This document shows, in pieces, positions 13,006-23,041 of a stretch of DNA of 64,000 bases (positions within the stretch are counted from its first letter, which is position 1; every line of letters begins with the position of its first letter). Source of the stretch: Agelas oroides. Taxonomy: Eukaryota > Porifera > Demospongiae > Agelasida > Agelasidae. The notes under the pieces are model-generated. The model saw only the letters and a list, made by a program, of their open reading frames with translations. It was not told the origin of the DNA and searched no databases. A program made the translations under genes and the position numbers. The stretch lies in assembly GCA_949130485.1 (NCBI GenBank), contig OX422183.1, positions 26,932,316 through 26,996,315 of the forward strand, given 5' to 3'.

Positions 13006-13867
13006 GTGAAAATGCTTTCTAGCTCCTTCCTAAAAATTAAAAAGGCTTGCACGAGCTGCACAGGACTTCCACAGCGTTCAAAACTGCTTTCTCAACCTTT
13101 CTTGTTACTTAAACAGGCCTGGACGCGCTCCATATCACCTGCTCGGCGGTTTACACGGCTTTGGTAGGTCTTTCCCTCAAATAAACAGGCTTGTATGAGC
13201 TTCAGAGGGCCTCCACAGTAGTGAAAACTGCCTTCTAGCTCCTTCCTGACAATTATTCAGTTTTGCAGGAGCTTGACAGGACCTCCACAGCATTCAAAAC
13301 TGTCTTCTCGATCTTTCTTGGTACTTAAACAGGCCTACACGTGCTTCACCGCACCTCCTCGGCGGTGAAAACGGGAATTACACACCTTTCCTGCACTTAA
13401 AGAGGCTTATACAGGTTTCACAGGACCTCCACAGCGGTGAAAATGCTTTCTAGCTCCTTCCTAACAATTAAAAAGGCTTGCACGAGCTACACAGGACCTC
13501 CACAGCGTTCAAAACTGCCTTCTCAACCTTTCTTGTTACTTAAACAAGCCTGGACGCGCTCCATATCACCTGCTCGGCGGTTTACACGGCTTTGGTAGGT
13601 CTTTCCCACAAATAAACAGGCTTGTATGAGCTTCAGAGGGCCTCCACAGTAGTGAAAACTGCCTTCTAGCTCCTTCCTGACAATTATTCAGTTTTGCAGG
13701 AGCTTGACAGGACCTCCACAGCATTCAAAACTGTCTTCTCGATCTTTCTTGGTACTTAAACAGGCCTACACGTGCTTCACCGCACCTCCTCGGCGGTGAA
13801 AACGGCAATTACACACCTTTCCTGCACTTAAAGAGGCTTATACGGGTTTCACAGGACCTCCACAGCG
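13006..13867 (+). repeat. 431-bp HOR duplication (six monomers)
   Basis: Two adjacent copies, 13,006-13,436 and 13,437-13,867, each beginning GTGAAAATGCTTTCTAGC. Each contains AATTAAAAAGGCTTGC, the AATTATTCAGTTTTGCAGG monomer and the palindrome-bearing TTCACCGC/GCGGTGAA monomer. The same duplication is carried over into superunit 2 near 33.12-33.98 kb, so it predates the 20.1-kb duplication. Confidence 0.85.
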
Positions 13868-16800
13868 GTGAAAACTGCTTTCTAGATCTTTCCTACCATA
13901 TAAACAGGTTTGCACGAGCTTTCCAGCAACTCCTCGGGGGTTAAAACTGCTTTATGAAGTCTTTCTCGCAAATGAACAGGCTTGAACGAGCCTCACAGGA
14001 CCTCCACAGTGGTGAAAACTGTTTTAGATCTTTCCTGACACTTAAACAGACCAGCACGTTCTTCACAGGACACCCTCAGTGGTTAAAACGGCTTTATCAG
14101 GTCCTTCCAACACATAAACAGGCTTGCACGTGCCGCACAGGAACACCCCAGTGGTGAAAACTGCCTTCTAGCTCCTTCCTGACACTTAAACAGGGTTGCA
14201 CGAGCTTGACAGAACCTCCACAGCGTTCAAAACTGCTTTCTCAATCTTTCTTGGTACTTAAACAGGCCTGCACGTGCTTCTCATTACCTGCTCGGCGGTT
14301 AGCACGGCTTTGTCAAGTCTTTCCCACACATAAACAGGCTTGCATGAGCTTCACAGGGTCTCCACAGTGGAGAAAACTGCCTTCTAGCTCCTTCCTGACA
14401 CTTTAACATGGTTGCATGAGCTTGACATAACCTCCACAGCATTTAAAACTGCTTTCTCGATCTTTCTTGGTACATAAACAGGCCTGCACGTGCTTCACCG
14501 CACCTCCTCGGCTGTGAGAACGGCATTTGCACACATTTCCCTCACTTAAAGAGGTTTATACGGGCTTGATAGGACCTGCACAGAGGTGAAAACTGCTTTC
14601 TAGATCTTTCCTGGCACTTCAACAGGAATGCAAGTTCTTCACAGAACCTCCTCGGTGGTTCAAATGGCTTTCTCAGGTCTTTCCCGACCATAAACCGGCT
14701 TGCACGAGCCTCACAGGACCTCCACAGTGGTGAAAACTGCTTTCTCGAGATTTCCTGGTACTTCAACAGGGCTGCATGTTCTTCACAGCACCTCCTTGGG
14801 GTTTAAAACGGCTTTTTCATGTCATTCCCGCATATAAACAGGCTTGCACGAGCCGTACAGGAACACCGCAGTGGTGAAAACTGCCCTCTAGCTCCTTCCT
14901 GACACTTAAACAGGGTTGCACGAGCTTGGCAGAATCTCCACATCATTCAAAACTGCTTTCTCGATCTTTCTTGGTACTTAAACAGGCCTGCATGTGCTTG
15001 ACCGCACCTCCTCGGCGGTGAAGACGGCAATTGCACACATTTCCCGCACTCAAAGAGGCTTATGCGGGCTTCACAGGACCTGCACAGTGGTGAAAATTGC
15101 TTTCTAGATCTTTCCTGTCACATAAAAAGCTTTGCACGAGCTTCACAGCACCTCCTCAGCGGTTAAAACTGCTCTATGAGGTCTTTTCCGCTTATAAACA
15201 GGCTTCCACGAGGCTAACAGGACCTTCACAGTGGTTAAAACTGCTTTCTCGAGATTTCCTGGCACTTCAACAGGCCTGCAAGTTCTTCACAGCACCTCCT
15301 CAGCGGTTTAAACTGCTTTATCATGTTTTTCCCCCAACTGAACAGACTTGAACGCTTCTTTTCCCGCATAAAACAGGCTAGCACGAGCCTCACAGGACCT
15401 CCAAAGTGGTGAAAACTGCTTTAGATATTCCCTGCCACTTAAACAGGCCTGCACGTTCCTCACAGGACCCCTCAGTGGTTTAAACGGCTTTATCAGGTCT
15501 TTCCTGGTCATAAACAGGCTTGCACGAGCCACACAGGACCTCCGCAGTGGTGAAAACTGCTTTCTAGCTCTTTGCTGACACTTAAACAGGATTGCACGAG
15601 CTCCACAGCGTTAAACACTGCTTTCTCAATCTTTCTTGGTACTTAAACAGGCCTCCACGTGCTTCTCATCACCTGCTCAGCGGTTGGCACGGCTTTGTCA
15701 AACCTTTCCCACACATAAACAGGCTTGCATGAGCTTCACAGGGCCTCCAGAGTGGTGAAAACTGATTTTTCAAGATTTCCTGGCACTTCAACGCCTGCAC
15801 GTTCTTCACAGCACCTCCTTGGGGTTTAAAACGGCTTTCTCAGGTCTTTCCCGCACATAAACAGGCTTACACGAGCCTCACAGGACTTTCACATTAGTGA
15901 AAATGCTTTCTAGCTCCTTCCTAACAATTAAAAAGGCTTGCACGAGCTGCACAGGACCTCCACAGCGTTCAAAACTGCTTTCTCAACCTTTCTTGTTACT
16001 TTAACAGGCCTGGACGCGCTTCACATCACCTGCTTGGCGGTTTACACGGGTTTGGCAGGTTTTTCCCACAAATAAACAGACTTGTATGAGCTTCAGAGGG
16101 ACTCCACAGTAGTGAAAACTGCCTTCTAGCTCCTTACTGACAATTATTCAGTTTTGCAGGAGCTTGACAGGACCACCACAGCATTCAAAACTGTCTTCTC
16201 GATCTTTCTTGGTACTTAAACAGGCCTGCACGTGCTTCACCGCACCTCCTCGGCGGTGAAAACGGCAATTACACACCTTTCCCGCACTTAAAGAGGCTTC
16301 TACGGGCTTCACAGGACCTCCACAGCGGTGAAAACTGCTTTCTAGATCTTTCCTATCATATAAACTGGTCTGTAAGTTCTTCACAGCACCTCTTCGGTGG
16401 TTAAAACTGCTTTATCAGGTCTTTCCCGCAAATGAACAGGCTTGAACGAGCCTCACTGGACCTCCACAATGGTGAAAACTGTTTTAGATCTTTCCTGACA
16501 CTTAAACAGGCCAGCACGTTCTTCACAGGACACCCTCAGTGGTTAAAATGGCTTTATCAAGTCTTTCCCACACATAAACAGGCTTGCACGCGCCGCATAG
16601 GAACACCCCAGTGGTGAAAACTGCCTTCTAGCTCCTTCCTGACACTTAAACAGGGTTGCACGAGCTTGACAGAACTTCCACAGCGTTCAAAACTGCTTTC
16701 TCAATCTTTCTTGGTACTTAAACAGGCCTGCACGTGCTTCACATCACCTACTCGGCGGTTACCACGGCTTTGTCAGGTCTTTCCCACACACAAACAGGCT

Positions 16801-18210
16801 TGAATGAGCTTCACAGGGCCTCCAGAGTGGTGGAAACGGCGTTCTAGTTCCTTCCTGGCACTTAAACAGGCTTGCATGAGCTCCACAGCGTTCAAAACTG
16901 TTTTCTCAATCTTTCTTGGTACTTAAACAGGCCTGCACGTGCTTCTCATTACCTGCTCAGCGGTTAGCATGGCTTTGTCAAGTCTTTCCCACACATAAAC
17001 AGGCTTGCATGAGCTTCACAGGGTCTCCACAGTGGTGAAAACTGCCTTCTAGCTCCTTCCTGACACTTTAACATGGTTGCATGAGCTTGACAGAACCTCC
17101 ACAGCATTTAAAACTGCTTTCTCGATCTTTCTTGGTACATAAACAGGCCTGCACGTGCTTTACCGCACCTCCTCGGCTGTTAGAACGGCAATTACACACA
17201 TTTCCCGCACTTAAAGAGGTTTATACGGGCTTGATAGGACCTGCACAGTGGTGAAAACTGCTTTCTAGATCTTTCCTGGCACTTCAAAAGGAATGCAAGT
17301 TCTTCACAGCACCTCCTCGGCGGTTCAAATGGCTTTGTCAGGTCTTTCCCGACCATAAACCGGCTTGCATGAGCCTCACAGGACCTCCACAGTGGTGAAA
17401 ACTGCTTTCTCGAGATTTCCTGGCACTTCAACAGGGCTGCATGTTCTTCACAGCACTTCCTTGGGGTTTAAAACGGCTTTTTCATGTCTTTCCCGCATAT
17501 AAACAGGCTTGCACGAGCCGTACAGGAACACCGCAGTGGTGAAAACTGCCCTCTAGCTCCTTCCTGACACTTAAACAGGGTTGCACGAGCTTGGCAGAAT
17601 CTCCACATCATTCAAAACTGCTTTCTCGATCTTTCTTGGTACTTAAACAGGCCTGCATGTGCTTGACCGCACCTCCTCGGCGGTGAAGACGGCAATTGCA
17701 CACATTTCCCGCACTCAAAGAGGCTTATAGGGGCTTCACAGGACCTGCACAGTGGTGTAAACTGCTTTCTAGATCTTTCCTGGCACTTCAACAGGCCTGC
17801 ACGTTCTTCACAGCTCCTCTTTGGTGGTGAAAACAGATTTCTCAGGTGTTTCTCGCATGTAAACAGGCTTCCTCGAGCTAAAGGACCTCCACAGCGGTGA
17901 AAACTGCTTTCTCGAGATTTCCTGGCTCTTCAACAGGACTGCACGTTCTTAACAGCTCCTCCTTGGTGGGTAAAACAGCTTTCTCAGGTCTTTCCCGCAC
18001 GTAAACAGGCTTGCACGAGCTTCATAGGACATCCACAAGGGTGAAAACTGCTTTCTCGAGATTTCCTGGCACTTCAACAGGCCTGCACGTTCTTCACAGC
18101 ACCTCCTTGGCGATGAAAACGGCTTTCTCTGGTCTTTCCCATACATAAACAGGCTTGCACGAGCCTCACAGGAATACCACAGTGGTGAAAACTGCTTTCT
18201 AGCTCTTTCT
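13868..18210 (+). repeat. Satellite block left of the module
   Basis: 72-bp monomers in mixed order. It includes a block (15,097-15,860) shared with 1,519-2,203, there partly inverted. The last part (17.8-18.2 kb) has class a/b dimers with many CTCGAG sites and ends in CTTTCTAGCTCTTTCT just before the non-satellite module. Copies in superunit 2 carry two different 205-bp deletions within the 16.68-17.07 kb interval. No gene is visible. Confidence 0.85.
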
Positions 18211-18266
18211 CAATACACAACTTCTGAACATGCAGGTACAGATAAGGTCTGTCGGCCTTGCCAAAT

Positions 18267-18398
18267 GGGGATCTCCACCTAGCTACCACAGTGTATTTAA
18301 TTGCGAGAGGAAGGACAGCTGTAGTCAAAAAGACCCCGTCTTTATCCATCTCCACATAGATACATGTGTATAAAGTATAAAGCCCTTATCCTAACACA
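18267..18398 (+). repeat. 132-bp direct repeat, copy A
   Basis: This segment, beginning GGGGATCTCCACCTAGC, is repeated at 18,668-18,799, 401 bp away and of the same length, with five substitutions seen on reading. Both copies end with a tandem TATAAAGTATAAAGC and a short TTATCCT tail. The sequence between them (18,399-18,667) is unrelated and contains no recognisable gene. Confidence 0.9.
18369..18382 (+). promoter_or_regulatory. Tandem TATA-like box (TATAAAGTATAAAG)
   Basis: Two adjacent TATAAAG words match the eukaryotic TATA-box consensus. The pair is repeated at 18,770-18,783 as part of the 132-bp duplication, and again in module copy 2; copy 3 has lost the second pair. There is no transcript evidence and no initiator could be judged, so promoter function is a guess. 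Confidence 0.2.
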
Positions 18399-18667
18399 GC
18401 CCCTGACCCAGCCCGTAGAGAAACCTACAGCATGCACACAGAGAGGTTTTAGTATCTGAGCTTACTGTTGTAACTAAGCCTTCCACAGCTTAGTCGAATA
18501 CATCTTTACAACCCCCAGCCCCATTCCCATTTTCCAAAGTTAACCATAGGATACCCCCTTGGTGAAGAGATAATTGAGCCGGAGGCTGAGGTGGTGGATA
18601 GTGAGAGTATCCGCTCAGGCAATGTCCTTGTACAGTCAACCCAGCCAGGCCCGCAACCCTGTCCGCA

Positions 18668-18799
18668 GGGGATCTCCACTTAGCTACCACAGTGTATTTA
18701 ACTGCGAGAGGAAGGACAGCTGTAGTCTAAAAGACCCCGTCTTTATCCATCTCCACATAGATACATGTGTATAAAGTATAAAGCACTTATCCTGACACA
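18668..18799 (+). repeat. 132-bp direct repeat, copy B
   Basis: Second copy of the segment at 18,267-18,398 (about 96% identical by eye). It leads directly into the palindromic 60-bp array through CACACTCGTAATTTAAAATG. In module copy 3 the 305-bp deletion starts inside this copy, just after GATACATG. Confidence 0.9.
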
Positions 18800-19086
18800 C
18801 TCGTAATTTAAAATGTGAATCAGCTTCACACCCATAACGTAACAGTAGTAACTCAAGTGTGAATGAGCTTCACACTCGTAACGTAACTGTGAGTGAACCT
18901 CACAGTAGTAACTCAAGTGTGAATGAGCTTCACACTCGTAACATAACGATGAGTGAGCCCCACAGTAGTAACTCAAGTGTGAATGAGCTTCACACCCGTA
19001 ACGCAACTGTGAGTGAGCCTCACAGTAGTAACTCAAGTGTGAGTGAGCCTCACACTCGTAATTTTTAATGTGAATGAGCTTCACAC
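18800..19086 (+). repeat. 60-bp tandem array of short palindromes
   Basis: Exact 60-bp period: units at 18,855, 18,915 and 18,975, with a partial one at 19,035. Each unit holds two hairpin-capable sites: GTGTGAATGAGCTTCACAC (7-bp arms around TGAGC) and a second of the type ACTGTGAGTGAGCCTCACAGT (8-bp arms, same loop). The A-T pair next to the loop in the first is replaced by a G-C pair in the second, so complementarity is kept. The array is bracketed by near-identical 33-bp sequences starting CTCGTAATTT (18,800 and 19,055). Because 60 is a multiple of three, both strands show long open frames with 20-residue repeats; I regard these as incidental. Confidence 0.92.
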
Positions 19087-19229
19087 TGTGAGTGAGCCTC
19101 GCAGATAACACAGAGCAGCCCCAACCCAGCCCTAGCCCTAGCTCAGCCTTATGGAACCGACTACACCCCTAGGCATACCGTTACTATAGTAAAGCACACG
19201 CCATAACTAGCGTGACAATGCCGTTACTA

Positions 19230-19450
19230 GGATAGGTACGCCGTTACTAAGAGAAGCACGCTCCCATTTAAAGCCCGTCGACTGAGTATTACACACAAAC
19301 AACTAATAATACTCACCGTGAGATAGCCGCCGCAGTACAGACCCGAATAATCTTCGGTACAGGAGCGCCTACCAGCGAAGAACAAGCCTCCCAGACGTTC
19401 CACCAAAGACGACACGATAGCGAGCCGGAATCCCGTACGTTAACCGTTCG
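19230..19450. promoter_or_regulatory. CpG-dense patch, candidate CpG island
   Basis: About 20 CpG dinucleotides in 220 bp, many more than in the adjoining parts of the module. It runs from ACGCCGTTACTAAG through AGCCGCCGCAG and CGACACGATAGCGAGCCGG to CGTACGTTAACCGTTCGCCC. A perfect 12-bp palindrome, TTACTATAGTAA, lies just upstream near 19,173. In vertebrate-like methylated genomes a surviving CpG cluster suggests germline hypomethylation and promoter or insulator activity. That function is inferred only from base composition. Confidence 0.4.
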
Positions 19451-19590
19451 CCCATCCCCCTAGTTAATATGATAACTCCACCCATTGAGCCCCACCCCCC
19501 ATTTGTTTAGTAATTTGAATATTTATAGCACTGTGAATGCCCATAGCACTATGTGCCAACCAAAAGCTGGGCTCCTCAAAGCAAACCTTA

Positions 19591-19660
19591 GGCGGGGAGT
19601 GGTCCCGCCCTTTCTGCAGTAGGCCACGGGTCGGGAGTTCAAAGGGACCGAAACCCGTGG
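19591..19660. other. Two GC-rich hairpins
   Basis: First hairpin: GGCGGG (19,591-19,596) and CCCGCC (19,604-19,609) around a 7-base loop; each arm is also an Sp1-type GC box. Second hairpin: CCACGGG (19,624-19,630) pairs with CCCGTGG (19,654-19,660). Its stem continues as TCGG/CCGA after a 2-base bulge, giving 11 paired positions around a 13-base loop. Both are intact in the three module copies. They may be protein sites or RNA structure. A tRNA-type B box was considered and not supported. Confidence 0.6.
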
Positions 19661-19759
19661 TCATGCGAGGACCGGAAAGGATACTCCCCTGACGACCAGT
19701 ATTTTTTATTTCTAATTTTTTTATTTTTATTTTTGAGCATATCCCAAAAACAGTAACCG

Positions 19760-19831
19760 CCCCATCCATTTGAGCCATAAATGCCCCACCCATTTAAGTC
19801 ATAAATGCCACACCCATTTAAGCCATAAATG
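19760..19831 (+). repeat. 24-bp tandem repeat x 3
   Basis: Three consecutive units, 19,760-19,783, 19,784-19,807 and 19,808-19,831, each ending in CATAAATG and containing CCATTTRAGYC. Just upstream is a T-rich run, T(6)-ATTTC-TAA-T(7)-A-T(5)-A-T(5). The minus strand reads through with an 8-residue repeat (GIYGLNGW type), but the frame is broken or fused by a 1-base change in the T run between module copies. Coding is therefore unlikely. Confidence 0.85.
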
Positions 19832-19861
19832 CCCCATCCCCATCTCCCTTTATGTTTTAAC

Positions 19862-19884
19862 TTCACACTTTATGTATGTGTGAA
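19862..19884. other. TTCACAC-N9-GTGTGAA inverted repeat
   Basis: Perfect 7-bp arms at 19,862-19,868 and 19,878-19,884, close to the right end of the module. The arms are the same 7-mers that form the palindromes of the 60-bp array, but in the opposite (outward/inward) order. The half-site differs by one base from the animal T-box half-site AGGTGTGAA. This is suggestive only. Confidence 0.5.
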
Positions 19885-19941
19885 ATATTGAACATCGATG
19901 TGCCAGCGGTGTTGGTGCTCCCCAACTCAACACACAACTTC

Positions 19942-22900
19942 ACAGCGCATCCGTTGCGGTTAAAACGGCTTTCTCAGGTCTTTCCCGCACATAGACAGGC
20001 TTGCAAGAGTCTCACAGGACCACCACAGAAGTGCAAACTGCTTTATTGAGCATTCCTGAAACTTAAACGGTCCTGCACCTGCTTCATAGCTCCTCCACGG
20101 CGGTTAAAACAGCTGTTTCAGACCATTTCCCGTATTAAACAGGCTGGCATGAGTCTCACAGGACCTCCACAATGGTGAAAACTGCTTTCAGATCATTCCT
20201 GACACTTAAACAGGCCTGCACGTTCTTCACAGGACCCCCTCAGTGGTTAAAACGGCTTTCTCAGGTCTTTCCCACAAATAAACAGGCTTGTATGAGCTTC
20301 AGAGGGCCTCCACAGTAATGAAAACTGCCTTCTAGCTCCTTCCTGACAATTATTCAGTTTTGCAGGAGCTTGACAGGACCTCCACATCATTCAAAACTGT
20401 CTTCTCGATCTTTCTTGGTACTTAAACAGGCATGCACGTGCTTCACCGCACCTCCTCGGCGGTGCAATTACACACCTTTCCCGCAATTAAAGAGGCTTAT
20501 ATGGGTTTCACAGGACCTCCACAGCGGTGAAAACTGCTTTCTAGATCTTTCCTATCAAAGAAACAGGTTTGCACGAGCTTTCCAGCAACTCCTCGGGGGT
20601 TAAAACTGCTTTATCAGGTCTTTCCCGCAAATGAACAGGCTTGAACGAGCCTTACTGGACCTCCACAATGGTGAAAACTGTTTTAGATCTTTCCTGACAC
20701 TTAAACAGGCCAGCACGTTCTTCACAGGACACCCTCAGTGGTTAAAATGGCTTTATCAAGTCTTTCCCACACATAAACAGGCTTGCACGCGCCGCATAGG
20801 AACACCCCAGTGGTGAAAACTCCCTTCTAGCTCCTTCCTGACACTTAAACAGGGTTGCACGAGCTTGACAGAACTTCCACAGCGTTCAAAACTGCTTTCT
20901 CAATCTTTCTTGGTAATTAAACAGGCCTGTACGTGCTTCACATCACCTACTCGGCGGTTACCACGGCTTTGTCAGGTCTTTCCCACACACAAACAGGCTT
21001 GCATGAGCTTCACAGGGCCTCCAGAGTGGTGGAAACTGCGTTCTAGTTCCTTCCTGGCACTTAAACAGGTTTGCACGAGCTCCACAGCGTTCAAAACCGC
21101 TTTCTCAACCTTTCTTGTTACTTAAACAGGCCTGGACGTGCTTCACATCACCTGCTTGGCAGTTTACACGGCTTTGGCAGGTCTTTCCCACAAATAAACA
21201 GGCTTGTATGAGCTTCAGAGGGCCTCCACAGTAGTGAAAACTGCCTTCTAGTTCCTTCCTGACAATTATTCAGTTTTGCAGGAGCTTGACAGGACCTCCA
21301 CAGCATTCAAAACTGTCTTCGCGATCTTTCTTGGTACTTAAACCGGCCTACACGTGCTTCACCGCACCTCCTTGGCGGTGAAAACAGCAATTACACACTT
21401 TTACCGCACTTAAAGAGGCTTATACAGGTTTCACAGGACCTCCACAGCAGTGAAACCTGCTTTCTAGATCTTTCCTATCATATAAACAGGTTTGGACGAG
21501 CTTTCCAGCAACTCCTTGGGGGTTAAAACTGCTTTATCAGGTCTTTCTCGCAAATGAACAGGCTTGAACGAGCCTCACAGGACCTCCACAGCGGTGAAAA
21601 CTGCTTTCTCAAAATTTCCTGACACTTCAACAGGTCTGCAAGTTCTTCACAGCACCTCTTCGGCGGTTAAAACTGCTTTATCAGGTCTTTCCCGCAAATG
21701 AACAGACTTGAACGAGCCTCACTGGACCTCCACAATGGTTAAAACTGTTTTAGATCTTTCCTGACACTTAAACAGGCCAGCACGTTCTTCACAGGACACC
21801 CTCAGTAGTTAAAGTGGCTTTATCAAGTCTTTCCCACACATAAACAGGGTTGCACGCGCCGCATAGGAACACCCCAGTGGTGAAAACTGCCTTCTAGCTC
21901 CTTCCTGACACTTAAACAGGGTTGCACGAGCTTGACAGAACTTCCACAGCGTTCAAAACTGCTTTCTCAATCTTTCTTGGTACTTAAACAGGCCTGCACG
22001 TGCTTCACATCACCTACTCGGCAGTTACCACGGCTTTGTCAGGTCTTTCCCACACACAAACAGGCTTGCATGAGCTTCACAGGGCCTCCAGAGTGGTGGA
22101 AAATGCGTTCTAGTTCCTTCCTGGTACTTAAACAGGCTTGCACGAGCTCCACAGCGTTCAAAACTGTTTTCTCAATCTTTCTTGGTACTTAAACAGGCCT
22201 GCACGTGCTTCTCATTACCTGCTCGGCGGTTAGCATGGCTTTGTCAAGTCTTTCCCACACATAAACAGGCTTGCATGAGCTTCACAGGGTCTCCACAGTG
22301 GTGAAAACTGCCTTCTAGCTCCTTCCTGACACTTTAACATGGTTGCATGAGCTTGACAGAACCTCCACAGCATTTAAAACTGCTTTCTCGATCTTTCTTG
22401 GTACATAAACAGGCCTGCACGTGCTTCACCGCACCTCCTCGGCTGTGAGAACGGCAATTGCACACATTTCCCGCACTTCAAGAGGTTTATACGGGCTTGA
22501 TAGGACCTGCACAGTGGTGAAAACTGCTTTCTAGATCTTTCCTGGCACTTCAACAGGAATGCAAGTTCTTCACAGCACCTCCTCGGCAGTTAAAACGGCT
22601 TTCTCAGGTCTTTCCCGCATATAAACAGGTTTGCACGAGCCTCACAGGACCTCCACAGTAGTGAAAACTGCTTTGTGGCCTGCACGTGCTTCATAGCTCC
22701 TCCACGGTGGTTAAAACAACTGTTTCAGAACATTTACCGCATTTAAACAGGCTGGCACGAGCCTCACGGGACCTCCAAAACGGTGAAAACTGCTTTTTAG
22801 GTCTTTGCTGACACTTAAACAGGCATGCACGTTCTTAACATCTCCTCCCTGGGGTTATAACAGCTTTATCAGGTCTTTCCTGCACATAAACAGGCTTCCA

Positions 22901-23041
22901 CGAGTCTCACAGCACCTAAACAGTGGTGAAAACTGCTTTCTTGAGATTTCCTAGCACTTCAACAGGCCTGCATGTTCTTCACAGCTCCTCATTGGCGGTT
23001 AAAACAGCTTTCTCAGGTCTCTCACGCACGTAAATAGGCTT
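19942..23041 (+). repeat. Satellite block right of module copy 1
   Basis: 72-bp monomers resume directly after the module with CAGCGCATCCGTTGCGG. An internal near-duplication is visible: 20,631-21,125 resembles 21,695-22,192 (TTACCACGGCTTTGTCAGG and CACACACAAACAGG markers). A truncated monomer, CTGCTTTGTGGCCTGCACG, lies near 22,670. Up to about 22.8 kb the block is co-linear with 39,853-42,720, and throughout with 50,718-53.8 kb. No gene is visible. Confidence 0.85.

Larger units (their letters stand above)
18211..19941. other. Non-satellite module, copy 1 (1.7 kb)
   Basis: Sequence unrelated at first sight to the 72-bp monomer, bounded by CAATACACAACTTC (18,211-18,224) and CAACACACAACTTC (19,928-19,941), a 14-bp direct repeat with one mismatch. 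Contents in order: 132-bp direct duplication, palindromic 60-bp array, CpG-dense patch, two GC hairpins, T-rich run, 24-bp x 3 repeat and a TTCACAC/GTGTGAA inverted repeat. I see no terminal inverted repeats and no coding sequence that resembles a transposase or reverse transcriptase. It may be an old retroposed or transposed insertion with a 14-bp target-site duplication, or a native spacer of the macrosatellite. Its presence at the same place in all superunits shows that it predates their amplification. Confidence 0.85.

Noticed and set aside
18575-18600. Alu-like word GGAGGCTGAGGTGGTGGAT
   Set aside because: An isolated 19-base similarity with no further Alu sequence on either side.
18743-19111. 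122-codon minus-strand frame and 69-codon plus-strand frame over the 60-bp array
   Set aside because: Both strands are open only because the repeat is 60 bp. The array is deleted in copy 3, and the translated 20-residue repeats have no recognisable features.
19110-19135. Telomere-like CCCTAGCCCTAG
   Set aside because: Only two imperfect units, not an interstitial telomeric tract.
19621-19660. tRNA or tRNA-derived SINE B box (GGGAGTTCAAAGGGACC)
   Set aside because: Partial resemblance only. No cloverleaf or A box at suitable spacing; the bases are better explained by the GC hairpin.
19376-19866. Minus-strand frames with a GIYGLNGW-type 8-residue repeat
   Set aside because: The periodicity comes from the 24-bp DNA repeat, and a 1-base T-run change fuses or splits the frames between copies.
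18211-19941. LTR retrotransposon, solo LTR or DNA transposon
   Set aside because: No TG..CA-type terminal pair at the inferred ends, no terminal inverted repeats, a 14-bp flanking repeat too long for LTR insertion, and no enzyme coding sequence. Left as an unclassified module.
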